NCBI GenBank assembly: GCA_037367355.1 | Contig: CM074699.1 | Span: forward strand, 2,790,001-2,854,000 | Origin: Neoscytalidium dimidiatum | Lineage: Eukaryota; Ascomycota; Dothideomycetes; Botryosphaeriales; Botryosphaeriaceae | Direction: 5' to 3' | Length of the DNA: 64,000 nt | Shown here: positions 23,409-34,394 of the stretch, in pieces | How positions within the stretch are numbered: the first letter of the stretch is position 1 | How the letters are laid out: every line of letters begins with the position of its first letter | Translations under genes and position numbers: made by a program | Notes under the pieces: model-generated | Database searches by the model: none | Seen by the model: only the letters and a program-made list of their open reading frames with translations | What the model was told of the DNA's origin: nothing

Positions 23409-26400
23409 ATGTCGTCGTCCTTTGCACACTTGCTGCAGAACCAGCCGCAATTCCAGACCCACCAGGCCCTCATAGTCGTGGGCCTGCAGAACGACTTTTG
23501 CTCTCCGAATGGCAAGCTTCCCGTGACCCAGCCGGCCGGCTTGTTGGATCGCATCAAACGGCTCGTCCCGACATTTCGCGAGCATGCCGGCCACGTTATC
23601 TGGGTGCGCACCGAATTGGACCCCAACCAGCCCGTGGAGGAGGCCGATGACGCCGATCAAATCATTACCAGCGTCCCCGGCGAGAGCCCGAGCTCTGAAG
23701 ACGAGGAAGGCAGCTCTGCTGAGTTGACCCTGGACGACCTGCCGCCGACGTCCGGCTCGCGCCGCCGCCCGACGGATTTGCTCAAGCGCATCCAAGCGAG
23801 GTCGCGGAAGGCGGCGAAGGATGCGGAGGCTGCGCATGAGGACGAGCTGTTCCTTACTCAGGGTTCGGCGCGGCAGATCTGCGTGGCAGGCAGCTCGGGG
23901 GCCGCCTGGGCTGACGATATCGCGGCCGAAATCAAGCCCGAGGACACTCTGGTCACCAAGACCCGCTACTCAGCACTCAAGGGTACCTCGCTGCTTCTCA
24001 CCCTGCGGGCGAAGCTTATCACGGAGCTCTACGTTTGCGGCTGCATCAGCAACATCTCCGTCTACGCCACTGCAGTCGAGGCAGCTCGCCATGGCATTCA
24101 GATCTACCTGGTCGACGACTGCGTCGGCTACCGTCAGCTCAACAGGCACCGGGAGGCCTTCCGCCAGATGGTCGATTACATGGGCGCCTCCAAGATCTCC
24201 TGCGCGAGTCTGATGGCCCAACTCACGGGCGAAGCGGAGAAAGGTGACAACTCTCCGGGTCGCAAGGCTGACACCGATCATGACTTGGGAACCATGCTGA
24301 AGAACCTCAAGCTCAAAGACGAGGATGGAGTCCCATGCAGAGATTCCTCCTCTCCGCCTAAGCATACTGAGGCGGAGCGCCCCTCGCCCAAGGAGAACGC
24401 CGTGGCCGTCTCCGCCAACGCGCTCGAGGCCGCCGACAGTGACGACGCGTTGCTCGACGAGACGACGCTGCTTCTCGAGAGGCACTCTATCCGTTCGAGG
24501 CCGCCTATAGATCAGCGAATACCACCCAGAAGCTCGGGCTCGGTCAAGTCCAAGATTCGAATGCGGCGAAAACCCTCACAAAAGTCAAAGTCACCGCCCG
24601 ACGCATCTGGCAGTGCCCAGAAGGAGAATGCCAGGGGGAGCCCAGAGTCACCAAAACCCGGTCAGGTACCTGTTGCGCCAGTCTCCAAGCTTACCAGCCG
24701 TGAAGACAGTCCATCCGAGAGTCTGAAGGCGTCCACGCCGAAACCGGGAACGAGCCAGCCCGCTGAAGGCAAGACGACCAGTTCGACAACAGCGACGGAC
24801 GGCACGCAATGTCTCAAGAAGACTTCCACACCACAACATAGCAAGAAGGCTCAGAGTCTGGCTAACCTACCGACGCTCGGCCCATCTCACAGGATTGGCG
24901 AAGGCGATTCGCGGATCCTGTACGACTTCCTCCCTCAATCGTTGCGTGCATCAGCAGACCCTAAGAAGACCCTCGAGGAAGTGATCTTCCATAAGCTCTA
25001 CAACGAAGTGCGGTGGCAGAAGATGATGCATGCTCAAGGAGAGGTGCCCCGTCTTGTGTCAGTGCAGGGTGAAGTGGCCCCAGACGGTTCGATGCCCGTC
25101 TACAGGCATCCGTCAGACCAGTCGCTTCCCCTGCTGCACTTCTCCCCTGCGGTGTTACGTGTACGAAAACAGGTTGAGGAACTCATCAAACACCCCGTCA
25201 ATCACGTCCTGATCCAGCTATATCGTGGGGGCAATGACTACATTTCGGAGCATTCAGACAAGACACTCGACATTGTGCGAGGCTCGAGCATCGTCAACGT
25301 CAGCTTCGGCGCCCAGCGGACCATGCGTCTGCGTACTAAGCGATCAGCAAGGCAGCCCGATCAGGCCGAAGAGGAGGCTTCCGCGATTAGACAGACGCAG
25401 CGCGTGTCGATGCCGCACAACTCTGTCTTCGTTCTAGACCCGCAGACGAATATGCGCTGGCTACACGGCATCAACGCAGATAAGCGCCCCTCGGAGGAGA
25501 AGTCCGATCAGGAAAAGAGCTTTGCCGGCATGCGCATAAGCCTCACATTCCGCCACATCGGCACTTTCCTGACAAACGACTCTACTAAGATATGGGGTCA
25601 GGGCGCAACTTCGAGAACGAAAGAAGCAGCACGCCCCGTGATCAACGGTGATGAAAAGGAGACGGAAGAGCTTATCCGCGCTTTTGGGAAGGAGAACCAG
25701 AGCACGGAGTTTGACTGGGAGAAAACGTATGGGAAGGGTTCCGATGTCCTACATTTCCGCAAGACGCCTCCCGAGACACCGACCTTGTACACGTCGCACA
25801 GCGATATCGAGAGGCTCGCCGTCACCCTCTATCTCGATGAGCTGGGCCTTGACTACGTTATTGTTGAGCCCCCGCCGGTGAGGCATCCGGATGACTACCA
25901 GCGCCGCGCTATCTGCTTCCGCGACACGGATGCGTTGCACACAGAGGTAGAAGGCGCCGTTCTCATACTCTTCTATCTCGAGAGCCATTACTCGCACCTC
26001 CGTACGGCGCCCAAAGCAGACGCTAGCCCGAAGGCAACTACACCCCCAGCTGGCAGCAGGAAAGAAGAGACAGAAAACAGACCACCCTCCTCCACAGCTC
26101 CCACCACCACCGAAAACCGCGCTGCCGCCACCGCCACGCAGACATACCTCTCCCACGCCTCGCACGCGTACCGTACTTGGTCCTCCTACCTCAGCGTCGT
26201 CACCTCCACCTCCTCCTCCTGCGCCTCCTCTTCTTCTTCTACTCCCCCCTCCCCCCTTTCCGACCTCACCCACGCCCTCAACTCCACCCTCGCCGCCCTC
26301 GAAGACCTCCGCGCGACGGACCGCCTACGCCGCGCCTCCTCGCAGCGGCGGCCGCCCTCACCGTTCCTCGTCGGCGAGGCCTTCTCGATCGCCGACTGCG

Positions 26401-26795
26401 CCGTATGGCCGCTCATCGATGCGGTCAGGGCGAGCGGTTGGGAGGGTTGCTGGAGCGAGGGCAGGTGGCCCGAGCTGGAGGCATACTGGAGCGCGGTAGT
26501 GGGGGCGGGGAGAGGGGTGGTTGGTCGGAGGAAGGGGGCAGAGGATAAGAGCACTGCGGCTGAGGTGGGGCTACGAGAGGGGGAGGGGAAGAAGGAGAAG
26601 GAGAAAGAAAAGGAAAAGGATAAGCGGAGGTCCGGTGAGGCGGGTCTCTCGGCGGGGAATGTCGCTGAGAGGGCCAGTGCTTCTTCTATTTCTTCTTCCC
26701 CTCCTCCTCCTCCTTCGTCTTCTTCGCCTTCTTCCGGAACGCCGAGGACGGTGGCCGAAAAGGAGAAGGGGGAGGCGAAGGGGAAGGGGAAGTGA
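23409..26795 (+). CDS. three-domain fusion: isochorismatase-like, AlkB-like dioxygenase, GST-like
   Basis: A single exon of 1,128 residues from ATG 23409. Residues about 18-260 form an isochorismatase-like cysteine-hydrolase fold (ALIVVGLQNDFC, TKTRYSALKGT, LYVCGCISNISVYATAVEA). The catalytic Lys (184) is present, but the usual Asp is Gly25 and the usual Cys is Ser217, so this domain is probably inactive. A disordered Ser/Pro/Lys linker follows. Residues about 500-720 are an AlkB-like Fe(II)/2-oxoglutarate dioxygenase with the iron triad H615-x-D617 (SEHSDKT) and H686 (RWLHGIN), and R709-x5-R715 for 2-oxoglutarate; this domain looks intact and most resembles DNA/RNA alkylation repair enzymes. 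Residues about 770-1050 are a GST-like module (TPTLYTSHSDIERLAVTLYL; GEAFSIADCAVWPLIDAV). The tail is Lys/Glu- and Ser-rich. It follows the HMCES gene on the same strand. Confidence 0.88.
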   Translation: MSSSFAHLLQNQPQFQTHQALIVVGLQNDFCSPNGKLPVTQPAGLLDRIKRLVPTFREHAGHVIWVRTELDPNQPVEEADDADQIITSVPGESPSSEDEEGSSAELTLDDLPPTSGSRRRPTDLLKRIQARSRKAAKDAEAAHEDELFLTQGSARQICVAGSSGAAWADDIAAEIKPEDTLVTKTRYSALKGTSLLLTLRAKLITELYVCGCISNISVYATAVEAARHGIQIYLVDDCVGYRQLNRHREAFRQMVDYMGASKISCASLMAQLTGEAEKGDNSPGRKADTDHDLGTMLKNLKLKDEDGVPCRDSSSPPKHTEAERPSPKENAVAVSANALEAADSDDALLDETTLLLERHSIRSRPPIDQRIPPRSSGSVKSKIRMRRKPSQKSKSPPDASGSAQKENARGSPESPKPGQVPVAPVSKLTSREDSPSESLKASTPKPGTSQPAEGKTTSSTTATDGTQCLKKTSTPQHSKKAQSLANLPTLGPSHRIGEGDSRILYDFLPQSLRASADPKKTLEEVIFHKLYNEVRWQKMMHAQGEVPRLVSVQGEVAPDGSMPVYRHPSDQSLPLLHFSPAVLRVRKQVEELIKHPVNHVLIQLYRGGNDYISEHSDKTLDIVRGSSIVNVSFGAQRTMRLRTKRSARQPDQAEEEASAIRQTQRVSMPHNSVFVLDPQTNMRWLHGINADKRPSEEKSDQEKSFAGMRISLTFRHIGTFLTNDSTKIWGQGATSRTKEAARPVINGDEKETEELIRAFGKENQSTEFDWEKTYGKGSDVLHFRKTPPETPTLYTSHSDIERLAVTLYLDELGLDYVIVEPPPVRHPDDYQRRAICFRDTDALHTEVEGAVLILFYLESHYSHLRTAPKADASPKATTPPAGSRKEETENRPPSSTAPTTTENRAAATATQTYLSHASHAYRTWSSYLSVVTSTSSSCASSSSSTPPSPLSDLTHALNSTLAALEDLRATDRLRRASSQRRPPSPFLVGEAFSIADCAVWPLIDAVRASGWEGCWSEGRWPELEAYWSAVVGAGRGVVGRRKGAEDKSTAAEVGLREGEGKKEKEKEKEKDKRRSGEAGLSAGNVAERASASSISSSPPPPPSSSSPSSGTPRTVAEKEKGEAKGKGK
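26490..26795 (+). repeat. alternating homopurine and homopyrimidine tracts
   Basis: Purine-rich 26490-26640, pyrimidine-rich about 26685-26735, then purine-rich to 26793, encoding Lys/Glu-rich, Ser/Pro-rich and again Lys-rich tail segments. The pyrimidine and final purine blocks are partly complementary. Confidence 0.6.
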
Positions 26796-27758
26796 GCTTG
26801 CCTTGTTTGGCTCCGGAGTGCGCTCCGTAGTCGCCTCGTGTGTTTTGCCTGGATTGGGGCGGAGCTGACCGGAGTGGCTGGCTGAGGGCTTCTCTTATTC
26901 TATTTTATCTCATCTTCCTGTCCTTTCTTTTTTCGGGCCCATAATGTGGTGCTTATTTCTTTCATCGATCGAGGTGCGGGTTGGGAATACGAGGTCGTTG
27001 CCGACGAAAGATATTGGCCTTGGAATTAATTGTACAGAATGTCGAGACAGGCTTGCGTGCGGATAGCAAGTCTAACAGATTTTGTGTATCCTCGCACTGA
27101 TAGCTCTTCCCGTTGTGCCAGCTGCGCATCCTTCACGTGCACGCTTTGCTCTCCCCTGTCGTGCTGGTTCCGCGCTGCATAGTCCTCCTTCCTTTCTTCC
27201 CTCTTCCCGTGAGGGGGTGTCTATCAAGCTTGTCTACTCCTGCTCGTCCCCCAGGCAGTCTTGGGTTCTGATCTCACGCTTCAGGAGCATCGAATACAGG
27301 GATAGCAACGTGCTCTTACGTTGCCTTACTGAAAGGATATCGAAAGTGTAGCTCAATAAGAGCATATGTATAAGTGGTTTCAAAAACCAAAAGCAATTCT
27401 AATTTGAATATCCCATGAGCTATTGCTATTGATCTCTAACAGAAGGGTCATGATGCTGGTGTGAATGAGTGTGTATCCTGAAAAGAAAAAAAAAAGGAAG
27501 TATGCAGTGACGGAATGCTAGTCCTGGTCCTGTGCTTCTCTTCATCCCAGTTTTGAGTAATGGGTGCAGGGGGTATCATCTACAAGTTTTATGTCTTTCC
27601 TTGCCTAAACGCCGTTTTACCTTTTGCCATAATTCAGTCGCTTCCCCGCGTGCACGAATCCTTCCGTCACGACGGCTTTCCCGACCTCTCTCCTAGCATT
27701 ACCACAACCTCCTCGAGCACCGTGCTGCCCAATCCTCTCCCCGCACGAACAGCGATCT
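26796..27758. other. convergent 3' flank, no supported gene
   Basis: About 960 bp between two convergent genes. No gene seen; open frames at 27082-27351 and 27560-27922 look like chance or antisense frames. Confidence 0.5.
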
Positions 27759-28643
27759 TCAATCCAAATCCACGACATCGCTCCCCACGAACTCCCCTCC
27801 ATCCTCGTCCTGCTCCCTCCGCCTATTCCTCCTCGTCCGCGACCCGCCGCCGCCGCCGCCGCCGCCGCCAACGCCATTCCCAACGATCGCAACCGCGTGC
27901 TGCCTCTTCGGCGGCGTCTTGACCGGCTCCTCGCCGGCGCGCCCGCCGAAGCTCCAGCTGCTGAACCGATCCCCCCACGTCTTGCCGCCCTGCCGCCCGC
28001 CGGGGCCGCGGGCGGCGGCGGCTTCCGCGCCGGCGATCGACTCCGCGTCCTCGCCGAACAGGCTGCTCAGGTCGACGTCGGCCGGAGCGGCGGCGGCGGC
28101 GGCGGCGGCGGCGTTGGTGGCCGAGGGCCCGGCTTCGAGGAGGGCGCGGCGGGGCCGCTTGCGCGAGCGCGGGGCGTCGGACGGGTGGCTGGCCGAGGTC
28201 GCCGGGCCGGTGGGTTCGGAGGCCCAGCGCGCGATGGCGGCGTCGTCGGCGGGCGAGGACATGCTGTGGAAGGAGGCGTGGTGGTTGCAGCCGTCGCAGG
28301 TGAAGGAGGATGTGACCTGCGCGATGGGCGGCGTGTGAGTGGGGCTGAGGGAGGTGTGTGCACGGGGGGAATCTTCTTTTAGGAAGAGCGTGAGGGTAAA
28401 GGAGGAGGGGGAGGGGGGAGGGGTGTGTTCTTCAAGCAGCTAAGGGAGTGGAGAGCTGGGTGGGGGGGAAAGAAGATCCGTCTTGTTGAGGCAGGGTGTG
28501 GGACATACCTTGAGAGGATGCAGCATAAAGCGCAGGCAGGGACATTTGGGCGACAGCAGCGACTCCTTGTGGTTGCAGGGCCCGCGCGGAGGCGTGTAGT
28601 TCATCTGCTTCCAGATGTTCTGCTGGGCGGCGCTGGACGGCAT
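27759..28643 (-). CDS. small Cys/His-rich fungal protein, putative zinc binder
   Basis: Exons 28509-28643 and 27759-28316 (192-nt intron, both joins phase 0) give 230 residues. The N-terminal 65 residues look like the conserved core: IWKQMNYTPPRGPCNHKES, then SPKCPCLRFMLHPLK, then after the intron FTCDGCNHHASFH. The spacing of Cys and His (C-x-H, C-x-C, C-x2-C-x-H-H) suggests one or two zinc sites. The remainder is disordered, with Ala and Gly runs encoded by GCC/GCG repeats, a KRPRR nuclear-localisation-like patch, and an acidic end. I do not know its function. A start 14 codons further upstream is open but adds only a poly-Ala leader. Divergent from the U1-C gene. Confidence 0.72.
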
Positions 28644-28951
28644 GGTGGGCGTGTGGTGTGCAGCAGCGGCGGCAGCGTGCCACACAGCGCAGAGGGAAGA
28701 AGAGGAAGGGCGCGGTGCTCGAGCTGCTGGTAATTGGTGGCTGGCTGGCGACCATTGCCGGAACGAGCAAAGTCGTGGCCGCGGCTGGAAGCTTTATCGA
28801 TACCGGCTGAATTTCGGACTTGGCAAGACCGCCGTCGCAACTGTTCGCGAAGTTCGACCTGAGCTCGTTTGCTCGCCGCCTGCGCTCCTCCGAGCTTCAA
28901 CTTCACTCATTCCAGCACCCTCCAACGAGCAAAGCCCGTCGAGTCGTGATC
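28644..28951. promoter_or_regulatory. shared promoter between the Cys/His-rich gene and U1-C
   Basis: The 308 bp between divergent starts contain no supported gene and should hold both promoters. No TATA element is evident. Confidence 0.5.
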
Positions 28952-29919
28952 ATGCCGAAATATGAGTACCCCTCTTATCCTCGATCTGAGAATCTCTACT
29001 GACTGTACATCCACTCTTTTGTAGGTCTTCGCAAAATCTCCGCGTCGCGCCACACAAGCACCTTCCGCTAACACGCGCCGCACCCTCACAGGCGACTACT
29101 GCGATGTGTACCTCACACACGATTCCATGAGCGTGCGCAAGGCTCACAACAATGGTCGTAACCATCTGCGCAACGTCGTCGAGTACTACCAGCAGATCGG
29201 CCACGAAAAGGCCCAGAGCGTCATCGACTCCATAACCTCGTCCTACGCCGCCGAGGGTCAGGCCAACCCAATGCTGCAGCACCACTTGGGTGGACCTGGT
29301 GGCTATGGACCACCTCCGCCTTTCGCCTTTCCTGGTATGTCGCGACCGCTCTACAATTGGGGAAAGAAAGATCATCTCTGATGCGACAGGACGCTGCTCA
29401 GGTGGCATGCCTCCCCCACCACCTTTCGGCATACAAGGCGCCCCCGGAGCACGTAAGTCCAGCCAGCGAGACGACAAGCACCATCATCGTCATCGCCGTC
29501 ATCGCTCTTACAGCAACCATACTGAACGCACTGCTTCTAACACCGCCTTCAATACTACAGCCCCCGGCCCCGGTCGCGGCATGCCTCCCAACATGCCCCC
29601 GAACTTCCCCATCCCGCCCCCCGGCGCCGCCGGTGCCCCTCCGCCAGGTGCCCCCGGTTCGCTGCCGTTTCCACCGCCGTTCCCGCCGAATGCTGCCGGT
29701 GGCCCGCCGCCCGCTGGTTCGCCGCCCGCTGGTATGCCCTTCCTGCCGCCCGGTATGCCCCCGCACGGCATGCCTCCGAACTTCGCTTTCCCGCCACCCG
29801 GCGGTGTGCCGCCGGCTTCTGGTACCAGTCCCGTCCCCCCGCCCGGCGCGTTTCAGCCTCCGCCCGGTGTTGCGCCGCCGCCGGGTACAGGCGGTCCGCC
29901 TGGTGCCTCTGGTGCTTGA
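28952..29919 (+). CDS. U1 snRNP protein C, first exon lacking a normal splice donor
   Basis: Exons 2-4 are clear: 29092-29334, 29402-29452 and 29561-29919, with canonical introns and matching phases. Exon 2 carries the U1-C zinc finger ([18 protein letters not shown], then NNGRNH; C-x2-C-x14-H-x5-H once the first Cys is completed by splicing) and the [14 protein letters not shown] helix. The rest is Pro/Gly/Met-rich, as in the family. U1-C stabilises pairing of U1 snRNA with 5' splice sites. Exon 1 should encode MPK-aromatic-aromatic-T|GC. An ATG with MPKY is present at 28952, but no GT donor in the needed phase follows; the only nearby GT (28966) gives the wrong frame. About 222 residues if the first exon is about 16 nt. 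Either a small deletion at the donor or an assembly error is likely. Confidence 0.82.
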
Positions 29920-32850
29920 AGGGGAGAGCTGAAGATTTAGAGGCTCGATCAAAGGATGGTCTGAGGACTTTGGGTGTTAGATGGCGTTTTTCAAAAGGAA
30001 TAATGGTCTTTGATATCAAAAGCGATAAGTGGAGATGGGGAACGTCTCAAGCATTATGGAAATCGGGCTGAACGTAGGTATTCACACTGCTGCTGAATCG
30101 ATGATGGGCAGCTGTATACTGTCATGCTGACAGATGGCACAAGTCTTTCCAAGAAGATGGGTTCATTTGATAAGTATGTGATCTTCCCTTCTGCAAACCC
30201 AGACAGCAAGACAGATTACAGTACGTCTACGCTAAGATGCGTACCGTTTGCAATAAGTATGTGGAATTTTCCTACTTTACTCAATACTTGGGTCATCATC
30301 GCATGGCCACATCACTGGTACGAACTTGAGCAGAGAATGCCATTTGTATTGATGAGAGTTGTGTACCATCTCCCACCGAGATTTTCCTATCTTCTCCGCC
30401 TGCTAGCCCGTTGCATAGGCCTCTTTCGGGCGTCCGGTCTTTCACACTCTGCCTAAGGCTTTGTGGCTCCAAAACTTCATGACCGAGACCGCGATGTCGG
30501 TCAGAATGAATCACCACGACTGCGGTCCTTCTCCGTCGAGGCACCTCTCACACTGCCGCCCACTTGGCTGGCAATGCTATGTCGACCAACAACATCGGAA
30601 GCACTGACCTTAGTTGTGCGTCACTGGCCGGCATCTCTCCGGCGCGATAGCCTTTAGCTCACTCTTGCTCGTCGAGCCTCAGCGCGTAGGCAGTCCATGC
30701 GGGTTCCCACGGACATAGCTAGGTCTGTGGATCGTGTGTCTGTCCTTTTTGTCTTTCTTGTTCTCTTTCTTGTCGTTCTTGTCGTTCTTCTGCCGGCTCC
30801 CCAGGTCTTTGGACGCTGGTTGTTGCCTCGGCTGCTGTTGTGCTCGTTTGCTCATGAAGCCGTTTAAGAGTTTGTAGGTTCGGTGAGAGTTGGTTGACTG
30901 AGAGCAGGCTGCCAAAGGGCCCTTTTATATTCACTATGAGGTCTTTGAAGCGGAGTCACTTGCCTAGGGTCCATTGTTCGAGGGACTCGTTGCTCGCACG
31001 GGGCTGGGGCTTGGTTACGTGGTGCGTGTGGTGGGTCTACACGTATGTGGGTAGGAGCAAACGGCATGGGCACGCGGAGTGGATCGCGCGGTGGCGGAGT
31101 CGAGGAGGCAGTCGACAGGAGTCTTTGTTGTGCATTTGGTTAGTTGGTCGCGTAGTATAGAGCGATAGACCAATAGAGACCCGGTGGGTAGACTTTCTTG
31201 GGCATCGAAGCGTAACAAGAGGAGGAGAGTTCCGTGTGGAGAGTGAAGATGAGTGGGCAGTCTTCGGGTCCCGACTGGCAAGCAGACAGCTCAGACTATA
31301 AACCTGCACCTCCGTCACATCTCTTGCTTGGCGCTATTGTATCCGGGCTGATCACGCAAGATCCTATCATCGACGAAAATTCAGCTCATGCTGCGAGTCT
31401 CACAATGGACTATGCCTAATTCAGTGTCACTCTTTTCTCTACATATTTGCCTTTATGAGCCGCGCTTCCTACCCGCAAACAATTGAACTCCTGCACTATT
31501 AGACCTTTACTGCCACAAAGGATATTGGGCTGCGAAATTTGCAGCATACACGTCGTCGTCCCATCGGCTGCACCTGACTACGCGAGTCTACCTGGGGCTA
31601 TGGCATGTTGTGTTACTAGCAATCTATCTACGGTAAGAGACTCTGCCGGATGGCTAACCGGTCCCAGTACTTAAAGATGTAAGAGTAAAGGTCTCGGTAC
31701 GAGTCTGTGGCGAAGTTTTGTAAATATCGACAGCTATTATCTCTGGTCTCAGTCGCTTTTGCAAGCTTCTGCGCTGACCACAACAGCCCGGATGCATTCT
31801 TCATGAAATTCATGGATGGATCTGGTAGCCATAATAAGAGAAATGGGGGCGCTGTGTACTCCTCCTGTCGCTCTCGTTTACGGCATCCCGTCGGTCTTCC
31901 CAGGTTGTTAGTGCACACTTTATCGCTTGCAGGGACAGAGATTCAAAGCAGTTTTTCTGTGAGATGAGGATAATGTGATCCGGAGCTAAGCTCGAAAGGT
32001 TAAAGCTGTAGTCCTATATGCCTTGCGGGAATCGTAGATGTGCCACATACAAAAAGTAGGAGATGCGGTGCTGTCATGACCCGTGAAACCGCATAATCTG
32101 TTTCGCACCACATCTTGGTTGAAAAATTTGAAACAAGGTTCTATAGAGATTACTCTGGCCAACAATAGGCTGTATTGGTGATGGATCCTGAAATTCAAGT
32201 TCACTTTCAGCCTCGAAAAGCTGCACAATGCGCAACATGTCCGCCAAGATCCCCAAGAGTCATTTGTGGAGGACTCCTGAAAGGAAGAAAAAGATTTCGG
32301 CAAGCAGTCATAGTTTAATATCTACAAATACTGCTAGACCAACTTCATGTATCAGCGTTAAGTGCATTTTCCTTCCTAACACTTTTATATCATGCAAAGA
32401 GTTTGACCTTATACGAACCTCCTTTGCAATTAAGTCAGATCAGCTGAGCGTCTACAAGGGTTTATGCCTCATACGAAGCAGGCTTAATATGTGCAGAGTA
32501 GCAACAAGTGACGGGCGCTTCTCGATCTATGTCCTGTGTCACGTTCCTGCGTCGTTGTCAAACGTTTGGATGATGAATAAGCAGGGCCGCTTGGATGGTT
32601 TTGACAACCTCATCGCCTCTTTGTTACCTCTTCACCAGCGCTGAGAGCGAGATCATTTTTACATTGCTATACGAATCCTCAGCTTGGGTGGAAGTATTGA
32701 CTTGCCGGTATTACATGATCCCGGAGCAGGCCGAGCCAACCAGGAAAATTGAGGGCAGCAGGGGCGGCGACGCTTTGCTGGGATCATATGTCAGTCCGCG
32801 GATGAGAGGAATGCGATGATGTGGTCCATACAAAAATGTCGTAATAAACT

Positions 32851-33330
32851 TCATAAAGTTTCTTGTGGTAAAAGTGGATTTGCCAGATTTCTGTCAGGCC
32901 CTTGGTTTCCACTTCGGGCAGGATTGTGCACAGGCCCATAGAACTCCGATAGATGGCAAACGATACTGTCCATGCGTGCGTCAAGGTTTTGCGCCTGCAA
33001 CCGAGCCAATAGCGCGCCTGGCGCTACAGCTATTGTGTCATCTGCCACCAAGTCAGGTTGCGGGAGTGGCTCGTTGATGCAAGCTTCAATACCGGCTGCA
33101 AGCCGATTTTGCTCGGATAGCTCGGAGATGAAGATAATTGGTCCGTGGCGCCCATGAGGTGAAACCGACTTCTCGGCGGCTCCAAATACAAGTATCTCCA
33201 TCATTAGTGGTGAAATAGATGGATTTGTAAGGCTCAGAAGGCATGAAGCTTCAGCACTCTTATTGTCGAGCTCCTCGATCAATTGGGAGCTCAAACTGCC
33301 AGAGGAGCAAGTGAAACGAAAGCTGCTGGC
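32851..33330 (-). pseudogene. possible gene remnant, unknown family
   Basis: A minus-strand frame of about 150 codons with protein-like composition (SLTNPSISPLMMEILVFGAA, then GPIIFISELSEQNRLAAGIE, then APGALLARLQAQNLDARM). A possible splice acceptor (CTGGCAG) precedes it near 33300. There is no ATG, and I recognise no family. It may be an exon of a decayed gene or chance. Confidence 0.25.
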
Positions 33331-33419
33331 TACTTGACTTCTTTCACAATAGGAGCATGGAGATCATTCTTTCAGGAACTTAAAAGCTCAACTTCCATTG
33401 GAGGAATGAGATATTCAGT

Positions 33420-33900
33420 CTAGCTATGTATATATCGATGAAAGAGCTTATGACTCGGTTAGTAAGCTTACAAATCAATCATGCCAAGGCCGCAGCCGTC
33501 GATGAGGGCGTTCAGTGCGAAAATGCCCATATAGCCTATAAGCAAAGGAGTAGCATAAGACCAGAAGGAGCAATAAACATAACAAAAGCACGCAATAATA
33601 CATGCCTATTGAATTAAGATGATTGGCTGTATTGAGCAATAATAATAAGTAGTAAAATAAATAAATTAGTATGCCGGTAAAAAGTACCAAATTATAGTAA
33701 TTATAGATATCTAGTGTACGCTGATAAATAAGCGAGGTTACTAGCTAAATCAAATATATAACGAGTGTATTATAGTAGTGAATCAAGTACTACAACACTA
33801 GGGTTTAACAATGCCTAAGTATTCCAGTGTCAATGCCAGTAGACTAAGACTCCATGAAAAAGTAGTAGAGGTCTAAAATCAATCATAAATAACAGAACCA
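33420..33900. repeat. AT-rich, TpA-rich patch
   Basis: Dense TA, TAG and TAA steps with long stretches nearly free of C and G around 33600-33780. Consistent with RIP-mutated repeat DNA, but no parent element can be recognised. Confidence 0.45.
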
Positions 33901-34394
33901 GTAGTTGATCCTATAAGGGTTCAACTTCATAAGTAGTTCTTAGTGCTACACTTCGAGGCCATTCCTCTCATACCTACTCGATAGACTAATTGGATGATTA
34001 ATCTACTACTGTAGGCGAGTGCCTACGTCATCCCCTACTACAGCATCATTGCTGGATCCATATTTTTCAATCATACATGTCATGTTACGCCTTTGGGTGC
34101 GATGCCCGCAACGTCGGCCGAAGAAGGCGTTGATGTAGTTGGACGCGTCTCGCTTCGCCGGATCGAGTACACCGAATATCGAGCCCTTCATTGCGGGAAA
34201 TCATCATCTGTTGCGCCATCGCGGCGGGTGGAACCGAGAAAACTAAATAAGGAAGCCATTCTCGATGATATTATCGGGCTGCTGGAGGAATCCCTGAGCA
34301 GAACAAATGCATAGCAATTCAATGCACCAAATATGAAGATTAGATCAAGAACATGGCTGATGAGCTGTAGCGGTCTCATGAAGCGTGTGAACAA

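Larger units (their letters stand above)
29920..34394. other. gene-poor accessory region
   Basis: About 4.5 kb with no gene I can support. A 78-codon basic minus-strand frame at 30679-30915 (Lys/Asp/Asn repeats) and minus-strand coding-like pieces at about 32070-33330 are the only suggestions of coding. From 33420 to 33900 the sequence is strongly AT- and TpA-rich, as in repeat-induced-mutated DNA. Confidence 0.5.
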
